64,000 nt of DNA, taken from positions 3,810-67,809 of the forward strand of contig CAZAKT010000005.1 in assembly GCA_964486135.1 (NCBI GenBank), in the 5' to 3' direction. Numbering within the stretch: position 1 is the first letter of the stretch; the number at the start of each line of letters is the position of its first letter. A program made the position numbers and the translations under genes. Below the pieces are notes generated by a model. It worked only from the letters and a program-made list of their open reading frames with translations, was not told where the DNA came from and searched no databases. The stretch is from UBA4923 sp964486135. GTDB lineage: Bacteria; Bacillota; Clostridia; Saccharofermentanales; DTU023. Below are positions 61,125 through 64,000 of this stretch, piece by piece.

Positions 61125-64000
61125 GTGACCAACCGCAGGCTCAGACTCCTCTACAGTCCCGATCCTGACGAACTGGTCCGCACCGTCTTCAAGGAGCTTT
61201 CGCGCCACCATACCCAGTGGCCGGATCAACGCGCCTTCATCCTGGTCCCCGAATATCTGAAAGCCGATATGGAGCGTCGTTACCTGACTGACCAGGAGGC
61301 CAAGGGCCTGATGATGGCCGAGCTTCTGTCCTTCAACAGGCTGGGGTCCAGGCTGGCGGGCGAAGCCGGCCGGCAGGCAGTCCCGACCATCTCGACCGCG
61401 GGTAAGGCCGTCCTGGCCCAGAAGGCCCTCCTGGACGACAGCCTCCCCTTCAAGCCTTTCAAGCGGCTGGCGGGAAAACCCCGCTATGCGCTTGAACTCG
61501 TCAGCATCCTCGGTGATTTCAACCGCTACCGGATCTCGACCGGAGATCTTCGTGCCCCACAGGGGGGGGCGGTCCCTGGCCAAACCAGGCAGGTGACTCT
61601 TGAGAAGCTTGAGGATTTTGCCCTCCTGAAGGAAAGGCTGGACGGAGAGTTGGAGGCACGTGGCCTCGACGACCCGGATGAAGGCTTGACCCGACTGGCC
61701 CAACTCTTGAATACAAGGCCATTGCCTGGACGTCTCTCCTTTTTGAAGCGGACCCAGGTCTGGATACTGGGCTTCGGTAATAACCGGGATTTTACCTCAC
61801 AGGAGCGCCTGGTCCTGGAGGCGCTGGCGGAAGTGGTGCCCTCCTTGACATTGGCCATTGCGGCGGATTCCCTGGCTATTGAAGGTGAACCCGCCTACCG
61901 GCTGGGCAGGGAAACGCTCCGGAACCTGAGCCGGATCTTTCCCGGGGCCGAAAAGGAGAAGCTTTCCGGTACAAGGGACCAAGGGCCACCCGAGGTCAAT
62001 TTCATCCGTTCAATCAACAGGCGCGAGGAGGCCCGCTACACAGCCGGGGAAATAAGGAAACTTCTGCTCACCGCCGGATTGAGGCGACGCGATATCGGCG
62101 TGGCCTTGAGCGAAAGCCAAGAGATAGCCCCTTATCTGGAGTCCGCCTTCGACGACTATGGGATCCAGGCCTACCTGGATACGGGCCGCCCCTTGCGAAA
62201 CGCTTCCTTCATCCGCTTCCTGAACGCCTTCCTGACCCTTTGCAATTACGACTTCACCCTCTCCGATCTGATTGATTATTTCAAAAGCGGCCTGGCGGCA
62301 CATTCCGGCGATCCGGTCGACCGGTTTGAAAATGCGGCCCTGGCCCTGGCTTGGGGGAAGGCAGGGGATTTTCGCGAAATGACGGAATCGGATGAGACCT
62401 TGAAAGCCGCCATCGCCAGCTACGTCGACCCTGAAACAGAGGAGGGCGAGGATATCCTCTCGGTCCTGGAAGAAGTTAAGGAACTTTTAGACACGGCCTC
62501 AGCCCTCCGGGGGTTTCGGTCGGGACAGGCAAAATGTGACTTCCTTCTCGACTTCCTCCTGGGTGATGGAGCCGGGGATGACAGCGATTTTCCAGAGGAC
62601 TCGCCAGCCGGCCGTGTCTACTCAAGGCGAGACGACCTGCTTGATCAGGACCGGGAGGAAAACGCCCGGCTCCTGGTCTCTTCCTGGAATGCCGTCATTG
62701 ACTTTCTCCGGGAGAGTTCGACCCTGCTGGGCGGAGCCCGGATCTCCCAGGCCCATTTCTCTTCTTTGATCCTGGCAGGTCTAGAAGGTTTGTCCCTCTC
62801 CTCCATTCCCGCGGGTATCGATCGCGTCCGCGTCGGGCCCCTCTCCCAGATGGCTGTCTGGCCCTGCAAGGTGCTTTTCATCCTTGGCATGACGGATGCT
62901 TCCTTTCCACCCGAGTCCAAGGGGGAGGGCTATTTGCTGGATGATGAGAGAATCTTCCTTGCCGAGAAAACGGGCAAACCCTTCCCCAATCGCAGGCAGG
63001 ACCAGGCGGCCGCCCAGGCCTGGCTGGTCAATTCACTGCTTACCCGGCCCTCCCGGTCCCTTTATCTGTCAACGCCTACCCTTGGTGGAAACAGTTCCCG
63101 GATCTACGATGCCTGGCTGAAGGAAAAAGCTGGCAAGGAAGTCATCCTGGCCGGATACGGAAACCAGCCCGACCCGCGTTGGTATTCCCCCAAGACGGCT
63201 ATGCGCTGGCTCAGATGGAAGCACTTGGCTCCAAATGATTGGAAAGAGGCCATCGCCTCCCTGATTGAGGAGTCTCCCCGGCTCCTTCCCTCAGCTGACC
63301 TGATCGCGGAAAAGCTGACCCTGCCCCGGACAGTCGTCGAGCCCCTTATGAAAAGACGGGACAGTATCAGCGTCACCATGCTCCAGTCCTATAATGACTG
63401 CCCCTTCCGCTTTTTCACTGAATATCTGGCGGGTGCCTCCGAACGTCGGGTCGCACAAGACCAGGCCAAGCTGCAGGGCACACTCCTCCATCGCCTGATG
63501 GAGCTGGCTACAAGGGATTTGGTAAAGGCCCTTGAGGCAGCGGGGGGCCCTGAGGAGACCCGGGCCACGGTTTTGGACTGGCAGCGGCAGCTGACCCCTC
63601 CAAGGCTACGCCCCTACTATGAACGGGCAACCAGGAAGCCCTATCTTGCTCTATACGCCAAGCCGGATCTGGCGGGAGGGATAGGTGACAGGCTGCTTAT
63701 GCGTGCCGCCGACACACTTTCAACCCTGTCCGAATTCAACTTGACGGAGCGGTTCGTCCCGCTGGAACTCGAGTGGGCCTTTCCCTCCTCCGGCCGCCAA
63801 CCCTACCAGTTGAGGGTGGGCGGCCACCCCTTTACCTTCAGGGGCTCTGTTGACAGGATCGATATTGGTCCGGAGGGGACACTTCGGATCATCGACTACA
63901 AACGATCTATGAAGGATTTTTCCTGGACCGGCCTCTTTGACGGGACCGACCTCCAGCTCCCCCTTTATAAACGTGCCTATGAGACGGCCTTCCCCGGCAG
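61125..64000 (+). CDS. rexB: ATP-dependent nuclease subunit B (RexB/AddB), 3' end beyond the window
   Basis: The frame is open from GTG at 61125 (GGGAGGG before it) to the window end, 958 codons. It encodes the AddB/RexB subunit of the double-strand-break repair nuclease. The N-terminus reads RLRLLYSPDPDEL and lacks the GxxGxGKT loop of Bacillus AddB, as in RexB proteins. The first iron-sulfur cysteine is in SYNDCPFRFF (Cys759), and the nuclease core is visible with GSVDRIDIG and IIDYKRS (Asp924, Lys926). The rest of the nuclease domain and the last three cysteines would lie beyond 64000, and rexA should follow. It begins four bases after selB. Confidence 0.93.
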   Translation, partial: MTNRRLRLLYSPDPDELVRTVFKELSRHHTQWPDQRAFILVPEYLKADMERRYLTDQEAKGLMMAELLSFNRLGSRLAGEAGRQAVPTISTAGKAVLAQKALLDDSLPFKPFKRLAGKPRYALELVSILGDFNRYRISTGDLRAPQGGAVPGQTRQVTLEKLEDFALLKERLDGELEARGLDDPDEGLTRLAQLLNTRPLPGRLSFLKRTQVWILGFGNNRDFTSQERLVLEALAEVVPSLTLAIAADSLAIEGEPAYRLGRETLRNLSRIFPGAEKEKLSGTRDQGPPEVNFIRSINRREEARYTAGEIRKLLLTAGLRRRDIGVALSESQEIAPYLESAFDDYGIQAYLDTGRPLRNASFIRFLNAFLTLCNYDFTLSDLIDYFKSGLAAHSGDPVDRFENAALALAWGKAGDFREMTESDETLKAAIASYVDPETEEGEDILSVLEEVKELLDTASALRGFRSGQAKCDFLLDFLLGDGAGDDSDFPEDSPAGRVYSRRDDLLDQDREENARLLVSSWNAVIDFLRESSTLLGGARISQAHFSSLILAGLEGLSLSSIPAGIDRVRVGPLSQMAVWPCKVLFILGMTDASFPPESKGEGYLLDDERIFLAEKTGKPFPNRRQDQAAAQAWLVNSLLTRPSRSLYLSTPTLGGNSSRIYDAWLKEKAGKEVILAGYGNQPDPRWYSPKTAMRWLRWKHLAPNDWKEAIASLIEESPRLLPSADLIAEKLTLPRTVVEPLMKRRDSISVTMLQSYNDCPFRFFTEYLAGASERRVAQDQAKLQGTLLHRLMELATRDLVKALEAAGGPEETRATVLDWQRQLTPPRLRPYYERATRKPYLALYAKPDLAGGIGDRLLMRAADTLSTLSEFNLTERFVPLELEWAFPSSGRQPYQLRVGGHPFTFRGSVDRIDIGPEGTLRIIDYKRSMKDFSWTGLFDGTDLQLPLYKRAYETAFPG

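Overview
The window comes from a low-oxygen or strictly anaerobic Gram-positive bacterium, most likely a Clostridia-like Bacillota of moderately high G+C. Supporting signs are Veg, an LCP cell-wall ligase, the RexB form of the AddAB nuclease, the Rex redox repressor, a PAS-bearing [FeFe]-hydrogenase sensor and selenium-dependent hydroxylase genes. Almost every gene up to 49 kb reads on the minus strand and everything after 49.17 kb reads on the plus strand; the switch lies between pdxS and rex. No rRNA, tRNA, CRISPR array or insertion sequence was found.

0-18 kb is mostly housekeeping: yebC (cut by the window edge), yigZ, serS, a CcdA/TlpA thiol-redox pair, a YitT protein, an LCP protein, a zinc-ribbon membrane protein, dtd, ispE, veg and mnmA. 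mnmA has a long structured-looking leader behind a near-consensus promoter. Then come an XRE regulator, an unrecognised 326-residue protein, an aminotransferase, a fucose/arabinose isomerase-like protein, an acyl-CoA synthetase and a small membrane protein.

18-41 kb holds an anaerobic purine (urate/xanthine) degradation set in two blocks. Block one (17.9-27.5 kb) is ygfK, ssnA, a D-hydantoinase/dihydropyrimidinase (ygeZ-like), a two-domain selenium-dependent molybdenum hydroxylase without an FAD domain, and a MocA-like/ModE-like fusion. Block two (36.8-40.8 kb) is a PLP lyase in the ygeX position, ygeW and ygeY. Between them sits a roughly 9 kb carbohydrate cassette: FGGY kinase, an RbsABC-type ABC transporter, two Gfo/Idh/MocA dehydrogenases and an M42 peptidase.

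41-49 kb carries a TVP38-type membrane protein, a glycosyltransferase, a 7TMR-DISM histidine kinase with a BTAD response regulator, a Tim44-domain protein, a hydroxyacid dehydrogenase and pdxS, the last behind a possible attenuator.

49-64 kb starts with rex, whose promoter lies inside a perfect 20-bp inverted repeat. It is followed by a HydS-type [FeFe]-hydrogenase sensor with a SpoIIE-family phosphatase, a lipid kinase and an MtnA/eIF2B-like protein. Next is a complete selenium section: selD, which itself has an in-frame UGA at codon 17 and is probably a selenoprotein, yedE, yedF, a DUF3343 protein, selA and selB. The window ends inside rexB (addB). The selenium genes plausibly supply both selenocysteine and the selenium cofactor of the hydroxylase, which would tie the two halves of the window together.
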